Positions 36,301-51,400 of a stretch of DNA of 64,000 nucleotides are shown piece after piece; position 1 is the stretch's first letter, and each line of letters starts with the position of its first letter. The stretch is taken from contig CM022679.1 in NCBI GenBank assembly GCA_012295275.1, positions 6,551,157-6,615,156 of the forward strand. Direction: 5' to 3'. The notes under the pieces are model-generated. The model worked only from the letters and a program-made list of their open reading frames with translations. It was not told where the DNA came from and searched no databases. This DNA is from Chrysomallon squamiferum. Its lineage: Eukaryota; Mollusca; Gastropoda; Neomphalida; Peltospiridae. Position numbers and translations under genes: made by a program.

Positions 36301-37512
36301 AAAAAAAAAGTTTAACACTTAATGAATATTTCCTATCAACTTTAACATAAGCAGAAAAACAATTAAACACACCATATCTCCAAATAAATAAAACAAATAA
36401 AAATCTTTAATGCAAATTTTTTTATTGGTTTTTGGAATAAATTAAATAAGCAACTAATACTTTAAATTAATATTTATATAATTTATGAATAAAAAACGTC
36501 TTTTTTTACGTTGTTTTAATTTCTGACTTCTTTAGGTAGGTAAACTATAATATTTATTGTATAAAGGTTTTTTCTCCATCTTTTTTATTACATTTGCATA
36601 ACAACATTAAAAAACAATCAAAAAACCCTGTCAGGTAAATATTTAATTTATTATGTGTTCATGTTTATTAAATATTTATATTTTTTTAAATGAAGATGTA
36701 AAAAAATTGCTAATAAAAAGGGTATGTATAAGAATAGCACAAAAAAAAACCACACACAAAAAAAACCTTTCTCTTACATTTTTCAAAACATCTTTTTAGT
36801 AATCAAAAATAAAATATATATGCACTCAATACCTATATTCTTTTGTTCTTCACATTTAAACCAAACTTTTTTAAATTAAAAACAGTTAAATGGGAAGATT
36901 GTTTATTGTTTTTAATACCTTTCCTTATTTCACACCGGTCTCCTGTGTAAACCTCATCACATATGCATCTCACTGGAGGCCCCTCAATGCATGTTCCTGA
37001 ATTGCAGTATCCCGTTTTGCATTTATCTGTAAAAAAAAAAAAAAAATGGAAAATAAGAATGCAAACATATGTAAGGAAAGAATAGTTGTCTGTAATAATT
37101 TCCATAAATATATTGAACAAAAAATTTATTTTGAAAATTTTATTTATAATATAACCAACAATAATAGAAATATAATGTTAAGAACGAAGTCAAAATTATA
37201 ACAATAACATATTATTATAATAATAATATTATGTAATGTTGGACATGGAAAAGTTTGAAAATCATGAAATGTAAATCTGTAGCAAATAACAAACAAAGGT
37301 TGTGGTAAACATTAGAGAAAGAATTATATAAATTTGGTCTGTAATTAACACATCCGTATTTTCAGTTGTTATAATCTTTATCTATTAATACTTACGTTCA
37401 CAAACAGTTCCATTTCCTACATAGTCAGAGTTGCATGTGCACACAGAAGCATTTGGAGTATTTTTACATGTAGCATGTATGGAACACTTTGGCTTGTTTA
37501 TTTCACAAAGGC
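33261..37512 (-). other. Gene 3 juxtamembrane EGFs, transmembrane helix and tail
   Basis: Exons 37396-37512 and 36919-37026 encode two EGF-like domains (CEINKPKCSIHATC; CKTGYCNSGTC to YTGDRCE). Exon 36037-36151 encodes TIIIAVVTVLALLLFIILIV followed by VCVCVMAR, a transmembrane helix ending in a Cys-rich edge. Exon 35432-35616 encodes a basic, Tyr-rich tail: KRHIRK, MYDNTPMY and AYFLNPVYSV. NPVY is an NPxY motif for PTB or clathrin adaptors. The tail then either splices (GTTTGT donor) to a 20-nt exon 33261-33280 ending DDDPAI, or reads through to a stop three codons later (SGL). Confidence 0.8.
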
Positions 37513-40500
37513 CTGTAAATATTTTGAATAAATTCAGTACGTCCAAATTTAAATTCTTGGCAAATTATAAATTGATTTTGTTTTATTTTTAAGAAATAAA
37601 TATTCGATTAAATAAAAAACATCTGACATATGTCAGATCACTGTTTTAGGTGTATCTTTTTTTAATTTTTATTAAAATGATTTTTGCTTTCATTAATTAC
37701 TATGAGATATCATATTTTAAATTATACATTATAGTTTGATTTGAAGTCAACATATGAATTTATACCTTTACAGTCAGATCTTGATGTCTTGCCAGTTCCA
37801 TTTGTAAAATATCCTCCTGGACAAGACTCACATGAAAATGAATTTGCAGCAGGTTGATATGTATTGTTAGGACACAACTCACAGGAATTTTCAGTACGAC
37901 TGAAATACTGACCTGCAGTGCATGGTGCTGAAAAAAGATTGAAATTTAATTGAAATGAGATTAAATCAGTATTATTATCCAAATACCCCATATATTACAA
38001 AATAAAAACAACTAAATCCTATAAAAACAACACATATGGATGATTCTGATTTTCTAATACCTATATACACAGGATGATAATAATTACAATATATCCATTG
38101 CATATTGCAGAAAATATTCTCAATTACTTCATATGAACCATAAAATCTTTTTTGGCTTTTAAATGGTATAATAATAATTGTAAAGTTGTCAAGACTCTAA
38201 TTATATTATTTAAAAAATATATATATTTTGATAAATACTTACAAACAGAACATTCATTAACTGAAACAGCTTTTGTTCCTTGTGTGGTCAAGCCATTGGT
38301 ACAATTAGCACACTTCCAGGTCTTGGAACTATCACGGTATGTACCAACTGGACAGTCCACACAACGGTCATTAACTTCATCGAGTTCCTGTCCAGATGGA
38401 CAATTACCTTAAATTGTAGAAAGTTAAGATTTAATTTTTGTTACTGAAACCAAATTACTCCACAAAACTGATTACTTCTCAATGGCAGAACATTTTTCTT
38501 CTAAAACAATGACAACTGATTTCAAAACAATTTATAAAGAAATAAAATCTTTTAATAATTTATAACTATAAACTGAATTTATTAATACTGGATATTAAGT
38601 TAAAACATACATTTTTTTGACAAATTGTTATTAAATTTTATCAATTTATGTAACCTGTAAATGCTATTGTAAAATGTACTGTTGAAATTTCATCACTAGA
38701 CAAGATAAACTTTGTTAGAAGCATAACATTAACTGTCATTCATGTCTGTCTGTTCTGTTTTTATTCTAAGTGGCAAGCAAGTAAAAAATGAACATCATTT
38801 CTGTTAGTAATTATTTTAAAATTTTCACAAAAACTGAACAAAAATGTCATAGTCCACAAAAGCATAATGTTTCCAGTAATTGTCACACTTAATGTTTCAA
38901 ACCTCTTTCTTTTACAGTGTTTTTTTTCAGATAAAAGAAAACAAAAAAATCCATCAACATACGAAGACAACTTGCAGCTGATGTACTTCCTTTCTCTTTA
39001 GTTGTATAATTGTTTGAACAATGGATACAGGACTCCATCCATTTTTCATTCTGATAGCTGCCTCGATCACACTTTGTACACTGATTAGTAAAACGATTTC
39101 TGTAGTAACCAGGGGTTGTGCAGTTTGCTGTGAAATGTTAAAATATATTAAAATATTATAAGTGATAATTCTCTATATACTGCTTACATGGTAAATACAT
39201 TACCTGTGCTACTTATTTACAATGTTTTGTTTGCAACCTGATATATATTATTAATAATGTTGTTTGAAATCTCTAAAACTGTCAAAATTTAAATTTAATG
39301 AAAAGATTCCATTTTCAGCTATCATTTCCAAAATTTCATTGTATGAAATGAACAGTTCTTATAACTAAGGAACAGTAGTAACTACCATAAAAGTAATAAT
39401 TTAAGACCTAACTTTTAGAAAATTGTACATTAAATGAACATTTTGTTATTTCAAAACTCATTTATAATAAAATTATTTGCTTATTACAAAATCTTACCTA
39501 TAGAACAGTCAGATTTACTTGTAGCTCCTGTCCCAGCAGTAATAAACTCAACAGGACACAATGTACACATGTCATTCTCTTTGTTCTGGTTGTCTTGGAA
39601 ATAGCCACGTTGACAGGGAGTACAAACCTGGTTGACTATCTCCTCACCAGCTTTGCATTTAGCTGTAATGGAAAAATATGTATAAGTATCTAATATTAGT
39701 TACTAAGCAGTTTAGTACATTATTAACAATAATAAATTTCACTGCATTAGTTTTTGTTGTATACAACTATAAAATCAGATGAATAATTATTTTAATTTTT
39801 ATTGATTTTTTAAATTATAGAGTCAGTTCAAGTAAAAAAGTATTAAATAATTTAAAGCACTACTGAGAAATTAACTTTCAAGAAATGTTCAAGCATTCTG
39901 ATACATAATTTTAATTCTTGTCTGAAAAAAAAAGAGAAAAAAAAAAGAAATTGCATTTCCTATAGAAAAGTTTCCATAAAAAATAATATTTGAATTCTTG
40001 CTTCAGGAAGCCATTTCACAAATTAATCTACAAAAAGATGTGATATTAGATGCTTACACAAACATTCACTGGAATTTATAACCTCCTTTTTATATGTAGT
40101 GAATAATGTTTCACATTGTAGACATTTATCTTGCCATTTGTCAGGCTGATAAAAACCATAATCACATTCCAAACAGTCATTATTATTTCGGAAATAACCA
40201 GGCAAACAGCCAACTATTTATTTTTTATATATTGTTTTGGGAGGTTTTCATGGATGGAAGATTTTTTTCTTCCTTTAAATGTCATTCATTATATTTATAA
40301 TAATATGTTTCCAGATATTTTAATTAAATATAACAACCAAATATCTTAAAATTTTTATAGATCAACATTAAAATTATAATTATTCAATATGTAACTGATA
40401 TAACTTAAAAAAGATGGTCATTAAACCACTTTTTTCATTTTTTTATTTGTTTTAATAATTGATTTTCCATATTCATTTCCAATTTATTGTGATCCTGGTT

Positions 40501-43500
40501 ATGAAAAAAATCCAGAGACTGGTGCATGTGAAATTTGTGATCGAGGTTATTTCAAAGACAATAATGTTGATGTGTTCTCCATGTGTACAGTTTGTTCAAA
40601 CTCATCCTATATTACTGCAGGGAAAGGGGCCACATCAGAATCACAATGTACTGTTGGTGAGTGCTGGTCCCTGGGACAAATTTGTATATACATTTTGTAC
40701 CTTTATTATTTATAACATTAAAAAAATTGGTGAGCTAGTTTATTTAAAGTTATTGAACATCCATGCTAATCAGCATCAATTTATGTTTGCTCTTATTATT
40801 ATTTGATACATACTGTGAAGGTAAATGTGTCTAAAAGGCTTCCATCCATGTAATAAATATTTAACACATTTAACAAAATAGCTGCTTCTGAACTTATCCA
40901 AAAGAAAAAAAGTTTGAATTATGGAAATACTAGATTGAACTTCAGATGATTAGAAAGGATCTTCCAATACAGATAACATTTCTATGACATTGTTAAATAT
41001 TTAATAAATGCAGTGAACTGATCTTCTTCTTGATTTTGTATTTGATATATAATTATTTCTTTAGCAATTTACTATCTATTCCAACATTATCTTTTAGTCA
41101 ATAACAGATCTGAATAAAATAGTATGATACTGCTATTATCTGTAATTAAACAAAACTGAGAGGGGAAGAGACAGTGTGAGGCAGAGAAAGAAAGAAGAGA
41201 GAGAGAGAGAGAAAACCCAATTTCAATACATTTAGTAAAATATGAAATTAGCTATGTAAAAATATTTTCTCAGCATGCATGCTAAAATTAAAACAGTCAA
41301 ACTTACGTTTGCAGTCTTCAGCTTTAGAAGAAGCTTGAGATGAAGTTGTAAATCTTTCTCCTCCACATGATACACACTGATACTGATTAGGTTTATCTTG
41401 ATAGGTGCCCAGTTCACATTTCAAACACTCCAGCTGATTGGATATGTTTCTGTAGAAACCTGGCTGACAGTCACCTAGTTAAAAAAAAGTTTATTGTTTT
41501 GTACTTTCTTTTCAATGTCTTTCATAGAGAGGAATAAAAGAAATATTTGTAAATCTGACATTTAATTAATGATATTTATTCATAATCTTTTAAATTTTCT
41601 TGTTTAATGATGAAAACTAACTTTTAATACTTTTTTATCAAACAATTTCCTTTCAGATTTAGCTAATCTGATCAAACACTGCTTCTTACCAACATTACAC
41701 ATTAATGGAGAAGATGCTCCTGTTTCATTTGTTGTCGTTTTTTCAGGACATTCCACACAGGTGCGATCATTGGCTGTTCTGTACTTTCCAATAGGACAGG
41801 GCTGACATGATCCATCTTGAGAAATTTCTTTACCTGGTGGACAGTCATCTAAAAACAAATTATTTTATTCAGAAATTAATGTGTGGTTTAATTTATAAAA
41901 TTAAAATAAAACCATTGTTAATATTTTATCAACAGACAGCCTTCAATATTTCACTAAATTTCATAATACAAATCAAAAATTATTCAATAAAATTAATTCT
42001 CAATTTTAGAAGAAGTAAGAAATTTAAACTAGTAATTAAGAAACCTCATAAACTTACTGTAACAGTCAGATTCACTTGTAGATCCTTGAGCCCTTGTAGT
42101 GTTTTCCACAACACATGGTTCACAGTAGAACTGACCTGATGAACTTTGGTAGAATCCATAATCACATTTTTCACATTTGTCAGAATTATAGCTAAAATAT
42201 TCTCCAGGCGTGCATGAAGCTGAAAAGTAAAAATTATGAAAATAAAATAATTTTGAAATATTTTGACAGACTTCAGAAAGGAATCTGCTGTCATAATTTA
42301 ATTTAGTATTTTATTTGCTATCAAAGTTCACAACAAATGGAACATATCAAAATTGTTGATGTTTTTCATGTGCTGATTTATATTTTGCAGGTAACCAGAG
42401 ACAATATATCCATTCATCCAAAGAACACAACTGCAACCTTTTTATTAAAGCTGTTACAGTTACTCAAGTCATTCTAATATTTTTATTTTTCCAGTCAGAG
42501 AATTACCCCAGATAAAATATTATATACTTATTTCCCGTTTTGTTTGTATTTTTGGTTTCATTTAAAACTTAATCTGTGACAAAAGATGATAGTAATAAAT
42601 GAAAATGAATATATATATATATATATATATATTTTTTAATATGTTCATGGATCCTGATTTAAAAGACTCCAAAGCAATATAAATATATATATATATATAT
42701 AGTATTACTTTTAAATTAAAAAATCATAATTATATGTAATATTTAGAAAATATAATTTAAAAAAAAACAAAGCTTTCATACCTTTACAGTTAGTTTTGGT
42801 GTTTGATCCTGGCAGCTCTGTAGTTTTTCCAGAATCACATGGTGTACAAGATATTTGACCAGCTGATGTCTGATACTGACCTACTGGACAGTCATCACAG
42901 GTCTTGGTTACATTGTTGTAGAATGTACCTGGTGCACATTCCACTGAAAAATAAAAAATGAACTATTATCAACAGCATATTTTCTACAACACAGAATCTT
43001 TAAAATTTAATCTCTCTATCTGCTTTATAAAAATCATGTATATACAAAATATATAATGTTTTAAAAATTCATAAAGTGATAGATTTTGTAGAAAATTAAT
43101 GTTTGTTTTTTTGTTTTTTGTTAAATGCATTTTTTATTATTATTATTATTTTTTTATTAGTATTATATCTGGCAAAGCAAACGACTGTAATATGTCATGT
43201 ACATAGTTTAAAACATTTTCAACACATGACACTGACACTAATACAAGACAGTTAGTAACTGGAGGCTGGTGTATTTTCTGTGATCTTACTTTTTTGGGAG
43301 ACAACTCAAAATAGTTATTTATTATTTCTATAATGTGCAGTGGTTTAACTTTATACATTAAAGTTACTTTATCCCTAATCATGAACTGGACAGATTTTAG
43401 CATCAGTTGAATACTTCTTTCTTTACCTAGCTAAAGCAATCATTGCCTTTCTATACAAACATACATCACTACTTGTGTTTTCCTTACTCATCACAGTCAT

Positions 43501-45436
43501 CTAAAATGGTTAATCTGAACATAAATATAATTTTCTGACATGCTGGAAGTTTTATACTTGTAATTAAAATCAAAGACATCAGAACAAAGCATTAGCAATT
43601 CTGATCCAGTGAACATAACCTGAAACAAATATGGACATATTTAAACGTTTGATTATGAAGAACAAACAATTAATTTATCAAGTACTCACCACATTCTTGC
43701 TGAACAAGAGCCTGACCAGATGGACAAGCAAGGTCAGCTGAGATAACAACTTCATGACTTAGTGGAATGCCATTTGAAATTAAATTCTGTAAACATTTTG
43801 ATTATATACATGTATGTGTGGATAACCAAGTAGCTTAAATTTTCTAACCAATTAAGTAAATAAATAAATAAATAAAAACAGTGAAAAAAATGTACATAAC
43901 TCACATCAACAACTGATTCATTTTAAGTAATCGTGCATTTGATTTAAATTAAAAAAATATTTTCTTAAATATTAATTCTATATTTAAGTTGGGAACAAAT
44001 CATTTTTTAATATTAATAATTTATAAAACAGATGGAAGTATTAACTATGTAGAAATATCATTTTTAAGATTTTTTCCCCCAAAAATTGTAAATTTTAATA
44101 AAAGAAAACATATACTATTTATTAAAATGTTGTTTTATGTAGATTTAAATTAAGAAATACAACTCTGATCTAACTTGAATTTAAATGTAAAAAATTTATA
44201 GCGCAATGAGAAATAAGAAGGTACTGAAAACTAAACTCACACTGAAGTCAAAATCATTATCAGTGAAAATGCTACGTTTTAGCACATCGGTAGCAGGCAG
44301 TGTTTCTCCAGATGTAGATGTCACAGTGACACTGAAACCAAACAGAAAATCCATAAACAGATTTATTTCAATATAATACTTTAAATGAATATATTCATTA
44401 TACATTTTCATTTGAATATCTACAGTTTTGGCATCCATGGTTTTGATCAACCATAGTGCGATAACATTTACTCAACATAGTATAAAACAAATACTACAAA
44501 GCAGAGTGAGTTAAAAATCAGACGTTTTACTTCTATTTTTTTAACATTAAATATCCTACCAGTATATTTCAGTAATTACAACAACTCATGAATCATTCTG
44601 ATTAACAACTTTTGTGAAATATAATTCATTATTATTCACATGACATTTAAAAAAACATATGTATAAAGGGAAATGGAAATGTTTTATCCCAAAATTTACA
44701 GGGAACAGTATATTCAGATAATGTCATAACCAAAAATATACAGAGGGAGATAAATGTGGATGACATGAGACTGATATAAATATACATAAATATATATATG
44801 TGTTTTTGTGTGTGTGTCAAAATTGTTTTCACCTGGGTCCAATGACATGTGTCACTGATGCAAGAATCCATTAAGATTTTTGTACTTGCCAGTCATTACT
44901 TGTTTTCTTTCTTCCAAAATGTTGGTTTCATACTATTGCCAGTAATGATTAAAATATTTAAGAATGTTAGACACTATGTGTCTTCTTTTCTTAAATTGTG
45001 TGGCTAAATCTTTCTGTTTGGTTAGCGAATATGATGTAAACTCTTCTATTAATTTTACTTAGGAGTGCAATGTAAGTTTGATTTGTTGCTGGTTTTTTAG
45101 GTCACTTTTGCATTACAAATTCAGTAAGATGTGTGACATATGTATTTAACAAAGTCACTACTTTTGATGCTAAATCCAAATGAGTGAATTCATTAACACA
45201 TACTGGTAATAATCTCATTTATCTAGCTGCATATAGTAATTATAACAAGGACAGCATCACTGCTCATTAAGACTTCAAAGAAATACAATTATTATGTAGA
45301 CTAATTATGTGCCAGTTGCAGTAAGATGGGTATGTACTTGCAAAATGTAGACAAAAGTAATTACTATATAAATTATTCTTTTGTTGTAACAAATTTATAC
45401 CCAAATCTAGATAATGTAAATGTGTGTGTGTTGCAT

Positions 45437-45484
<48 letters not shown>

Positions 45485-48400
45485 CTATACCCATATATAT
45501 ACATATACTGATGGAGAGAATATTTATATAGAATTTAATTTAAAGAACTTACTTTGCTTGTGGTAATGTAATGTAAGCAATGACATCATTGGTAGCTCTT
45601 TTTCTCCTTTTTGTGATGAGGTTTGTTCCACATTTTATACTAACAACCACATCATCACAGTTTGTCCTTTGGCAAAGATTTGGCCATTTTTTATTCAGCT
45701 GCATGATTTTTTTTCTAATTTCCTGTTCCAGAGTTGTCTTAACTCCTTCACAGTTTGATGTTCCCACAGTGTAAACAAGCTTTATTTTCACTGTTTGCAA
45801 ATTATTCATTTTTTTGGCTGTAAATATAAATAAATTTTAAAACAAAATTTTACATATTTCTTCATTTAACCTTCTTTAAATATAATATTAAACCAGAAAT
45901 CATAATAAGAAACTATAAAAATTTATTTTGTAACATGAAACAGCAACAGACATACGAAACATCTACTCTTAACACACAAACATACAAATAGACATACAAC
46001 TCACAAACAAACACAGATCTACACTGATATTGATACACACATACTTATAGATTAAAAATATAATTCGAACTTGCCTCCACAAGGTGGCAGTCTAAAATTG
46101 ATAAACTTTTTTGGTGGGTTCCAACTGCCAATACGATCACATGTGTATGTTTTTGGAACTGGCCTCACCACAGCTTTGTTATCATTGCAGATGATACTGG
46201 TGTGGTAATATTTTTGCTGAGAATTGCCATATGATGCAGTACCCTGATATGGATCAGGTGGCTTTGGACAATTTCGATCTGTGAATAATTGAACAAAATA
46301 TGACATATTAGATGCATATATATAGATGCAACATATCAAATGTATTTCTGATTCTCACATTCACTAAATTTACACTAACTTTAGTTTAATTATTATTATT
46401 ATTTGTTTTAGTATTTTGGTATAAGCTGTTTTTATCACAGCTGATTTAAAAAAACAAAAAAACAATGATATTATAATTTAAAGAATAAAAAAGAAGATTT
46501 TTGCTAAAGATAGAATTCAACTGAATGAGTTTGTAAAAGCTCATACATGATATTCTCAACAGTGTAATCATTTATTTGAAACTGACAAAACTAATTTATA
46601 AAAAGAACACTGGATAGAAGTGTTTTCAATAAATTCAGACAGTTATATGAAGAGAATAAACTTACACTGTACAAAAATTTTGAAGCTGCAAAGTCCTTTG
46701 TTTCCTGCACTGTTCTCAGCTACATACACAACAAGATATTTCCCCCACAGGAAAGCATCACCTGCAAAAAATAAATTTAAAAAGGGATTTTTGCTTGTTT
46801 ATGTTGCTATTCAATATTTAATAATGTAAAATAGTGAGTGAAAAAAGTTAATATATTTACCAGAGCTGTAACTCTTCTTGACAACACTAGCTTCTCCAAC
46901 AAACTTTGGTTCATTCCATGTAACATATGTGATTCGTGAAGTTCCCAGTTTCTTGACATCAGATGGACAAAATGTTGGCAAAACCATAATTTTTTCTGTA
47001 AATGTTTTAATTATTATTATATTTGTAAAACAAAAATATTTTAAAAAGCAGGAAAGAATATTATACTTTTATAAATAGTCATAGATGATAAATCAAAAGT
47101 AAAAATGAAATAATCTATTTAAAAATTAATGTATTTTTGATGTAAAAACATTAACATGAGCATTATTAATTACTTAATGAACCACAATAGTTGTATCAAA
47201 ATAATTAACCATATTTTAAAAAGTCAGCAGCAGTTTTGGAGGTTTTTTTCACACAATGATAAGGAATAGATTTTCAGAAGTTAGTCATCTTACGTGGGTT
47301 TGCTTGTTTGCAGGCTGGTGCTACTGAAAAACCTCGTGGACAGGATTCATAGGGCTTTTTAACTGTAGAAGGAATAATCATCTTTACCCCAGCTGAACGT
47401 ACAAATTCATTCCAAACAAAGATGTAATCTTTAAACAATTTTTGTGGAAAGTCTACAGATTCCTGAACTTCTGTACTGAAATCGAGGACACGATTATAAA
47501 TCACTAGCTGGCTTATCCAACCGTTGAATCCTTCATTAGTTACTGGTTTTTCTATAGCTGGGTCGTACTTGCTCCCTAAAACAAGCCACACACTGAAAAT
47601 AGAAAATAATAATATTAAACATTATTTCAAGTTATAATGTCTTTATTTGCAAAGAAATTAATGGTATATTCACTGGTTATATGACATCTGAAAATGACCT
47701 AAAAATTATGGATGCTACTTACTGCTTATATTAATACAAAATGTGTATAACTGAACTAAGCTATTAGATCATATTTAAAATTGTGTCTAAAAATTTATAT
47801 AATTTTAAAATCGTTTTAAAAACTCAAAATTTTCTCAGAGAAATAAGTTTTAAAAATATGTCTAGTCATACAAGAAAAGAACAGATTAATCTGAAATATT
47901 TACCTCTATAAAGTAAGGAAATATGACAAATAAAAAAGAACTTCAAAAAGTTTATTAGTTAGTTTTAGAAATAAAGTACATTTAGTATCTCAGTTTTAAC
48001 ACTTTGTTTTCCTCCTTAGATTCCTTATACAGTATTTCATCTTTTCAGTGAAATTTCAGGAACTTGGCTTATAACAGTAAATAATAATAATAATAATAAT
48101 TTAAAAAAAACAAGTGTAATTTTGTTATCAAAAATTAAAACAGTTTTATCCCCAGTGATTTATTGTTTTTCATTTTGTAATGATTATGATGACTAATTAA
48201 AGGTAATTAATAATTTTCTCCTATTAACCTGTAACTATAATACTTGGCACTATTTCACTAAACTTTAATGATTTCAGATCCAAAATATAAATAAATAAAT
48301 AAATTAAAAACATTCTCTGTTTTTTTTTTTTTTTTTTTTTTTATTAATAATGGAAATGACATTTATTTAATTATATAATGTAATACAGGAGAATTTGTTT

Positions 48401-51400
48401 ATGTCTGCTTGAGGTTAAACAGCCATTTTATTATTTGTTAAATTAAAATAAAATAAAAATAAACAGCTCTTGAAACAAAATATTGACTTGTTCAGATGAA
48501 TGACTAATTCTGAAACTCTTCACAGTTTGTCATTAATTCTTTTATTCTCCATTCCAAACATTATGTCTAATTTCCAAGTCATACACACTTAGAACATATA
48601 GAATCTGTTTAACAGTTCTACACATTTAATTATTGATATATATTCATAATCTTTAAACTTTCTTGTTTAATGATGAAAACTAAATTTTAAATCAATTTTA
48701 AAAACAAGTTTCTTCAAGATATAGCTAGTCTGATCAAACACTGCTACTTATCAACATTACAGATTAATGGGGAAAATGCTCCTGTTTCATTTCCTCTGTA
48801 GAAGAAAATAATTACTTATGTCATGATTACTCTGTTTGTCCTCCATCAACTATTCAGAGGTATTAATAAATTAATGTCACACTTACTTTTCATCAAGAGT
48901 TACATCCTTTGCATAACTCTTGATGGGACTGCGATTAATACTGTTTACTATGAAGTTTAGTTTTCCTGTTGTGCTGTCCCAGTTGATGATAATGTTGTTC
49001 CATCGTCCATCATTGTATTTGTAGTATGGAAAATCAAAAAAGGTATTACTGCCATTAAAGTCAATGTAGAGACCTTTTTCATCAACACGCAGGAGTTCTT
49101 TCTTTCCACTCAAAGAATTTGGTTTTCTGTCAAAATAATCATAAATAAATTTGATATATCAATGGTTAAGAAAAATATATAACTTGAATAATTTTGTTCA
49201 AGTATCCAATTAATATTAATTTTAAAAAATCAATCTAAAATTTCATTTTAGAATATTGTTTACTGTCTGAAAATTAACTTAAATCAGGTAAAAATATAAT
49301 GTAATTGTTAGAATTTTTATAGGTAAAATAACATGTTTTGTGAAAATGAAAAGTCTGGTTCATTTTGGTTTAACATTAAAAGTCAGCATTTATAATAAAT
49401 ATTCACATTATAGTGCTACAAACTGTTTTAAAAATATGATGTAAAGGTGTGTTTTTGTCATTATTTGTCAGTGTTGGATGAACATTATTTTGTAATCTTT
49501 AATGAAATTCACAGATACAACCATAAGGCTGAAACCATTCCTTTGGTTTTCTCACTAGTTATAAAATAATAAATAAGACTTTAATAGATATATATGTGTT
49601 AAAAACTGATAGCAATAAAATGAAATTAAAAGCAAAAACTTACGCAACAGAAAACATGCTGAAAAAGGTGCCTTTTCCATCTTTTTCCCAGAATCTGACC
49701 CAAATGCTAATAGTCAGCTGAGTGACTTTCAGTTGAATTGGATGTGGTAATGATGCCATGTTTGTTTTTTGTGGCAACTCAAACAGTAAGTCATAATTTC
49801 GGTTGACATCTGTAGAAGAAAAGGAAGATAAAAGGGTTTAATAATTATTACCTTTCAGAGATAAAAATTTATACTCACTTGCTGTTTAGATCCATTCATA
49901 TTTGTTAGTATAGAAAGTATAATAAGGTAGTAGTAATTTGATATTATGCTTTAAATGAAAATATCAGACTTTTTGATCAGAGAACTCTTTTGTAGTAAAA
50001 CAAGTAAATTTATTTTACTATGAGATTTTGTTTTTGTTTATCATTATTTTCAAATTCTCATAATTATTATTATTTTTGTTGGTGATTTTAACCTTTTGAA
50101 CATGACTCTCCAGTTTTTCCAACTGGACATCTACAAAAGTATTCATTGACACCATCAATGCAACTTCCACCAGGACATGATACACCAGCACAGTTGTCAA
50201 CATTATTTTCACAGTTCTTGCCATCATAACCTGAAATAAAAATACCAGAAATAAACATCATTTCTCTAAAACAAAATTCATTATAATAAATGAAAATAAT
50301 ATTTAATATTCTTCAAACAATAAATGTGAACTCCATTGAATTCAACAGTAGACTGATAAATGTAAATTGATCCAACGTTTCATACATTTCTCAATATGTT
50401 AAAAAATATATTATAAATTTCTTACAAAAACTACTCTAAATTAAATACTAAAATTAATAATATTAATAATAATAATAAAAAAGTTAGGTGATTACCATTA
50501 GATCTAATCATATAAATACATATTTGGATTTGTTATATTGAAATCTGTTGATAATGAAAATGAACAAATTAAAATATTAACATTCCTACTGACAAACTGT
50601 TTCAAACTCGTACGTTTATCTTTGTTCACAAACCTGGTGTGCAGGCACATGTGTAGTCATTGGTTGCTGTTTGAGTACAGGTTGCACCATTTTTACATGT
50701 GTTACTTTTACAATGGTCAACACGTAACTCACACCCATCACCTTCAAAATCTGGAAAACAAAATCACAAATGTTTGTATCCTGCTAATAGTCTACTTAAC
50801 AGGTAAAAATAGTTTGGATTTTTTATTAAAATACTGCCAAAATACTATTATAATTCTTGTTTGTTAAAATGCAATTTTTTTTAAATCTTTCAATTGTTCC
50901 AAAAATGAATATTTTTTTATGTCTATTTTGTTTTGGAAGGAAGTATGTATATATCTACACAGGTTTGTGTTTGTAAGTATATATGGTTATGTGGATGAGT
51001 ATAAAAGACATTATGGCTGTATTACAAAACAAACTGGTTAATAAAAAATAAACATGCAATTATTATATTAAACAGTGTAAATAATTACAAACCTTCTGTA
51101 CAGTAGCAGCTGGCTGTACCCGCAGTCTCATTGCAGTAGTTCATGTGTTGACAAGGGTTGGCATTTGCACAGATACTAGGATTGCTTTCACATGTTTTAC
51201 CGTATGTGTTAGCTTTACACCTGAAATAAAAACAAAATTCAAATAAATGGTAATGGGAACAAAATGAAATCTAATGCAAAAAAAATGTATTATCTATTTT
51301 TAGTAAATTAATTTAAAATAAGTAAGCAAGTTACAGAAATCAGGGTGACCTTTTGAAAATAATTAATTCCACAGTCAAAAATAAATTAAACTAATATAAT

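Larger units (their letters stand above)
37766..42943 (-). other. Gene 3 nine-repeat GCC2_GCC3 array
   Basis: Exons 42782-42943, 42058-42219, 41690-41848, 41307-41474, 40058-40213, 39498-39662, 38963-39127, 38243-38407 and 37766-37927, 156-168 nt, all phase 1-1. Each has the ephrin-receptor-like Cys pattern, for example CAPGTFYNN, CDDCPVGQYQ, CTPCDSG and a final C. Divergence between repeats is much greater than in the gene 2 array, so this set is older. A tenth copy lies inverted in the intron between 40213 and 41307. Confidence 0.88.
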
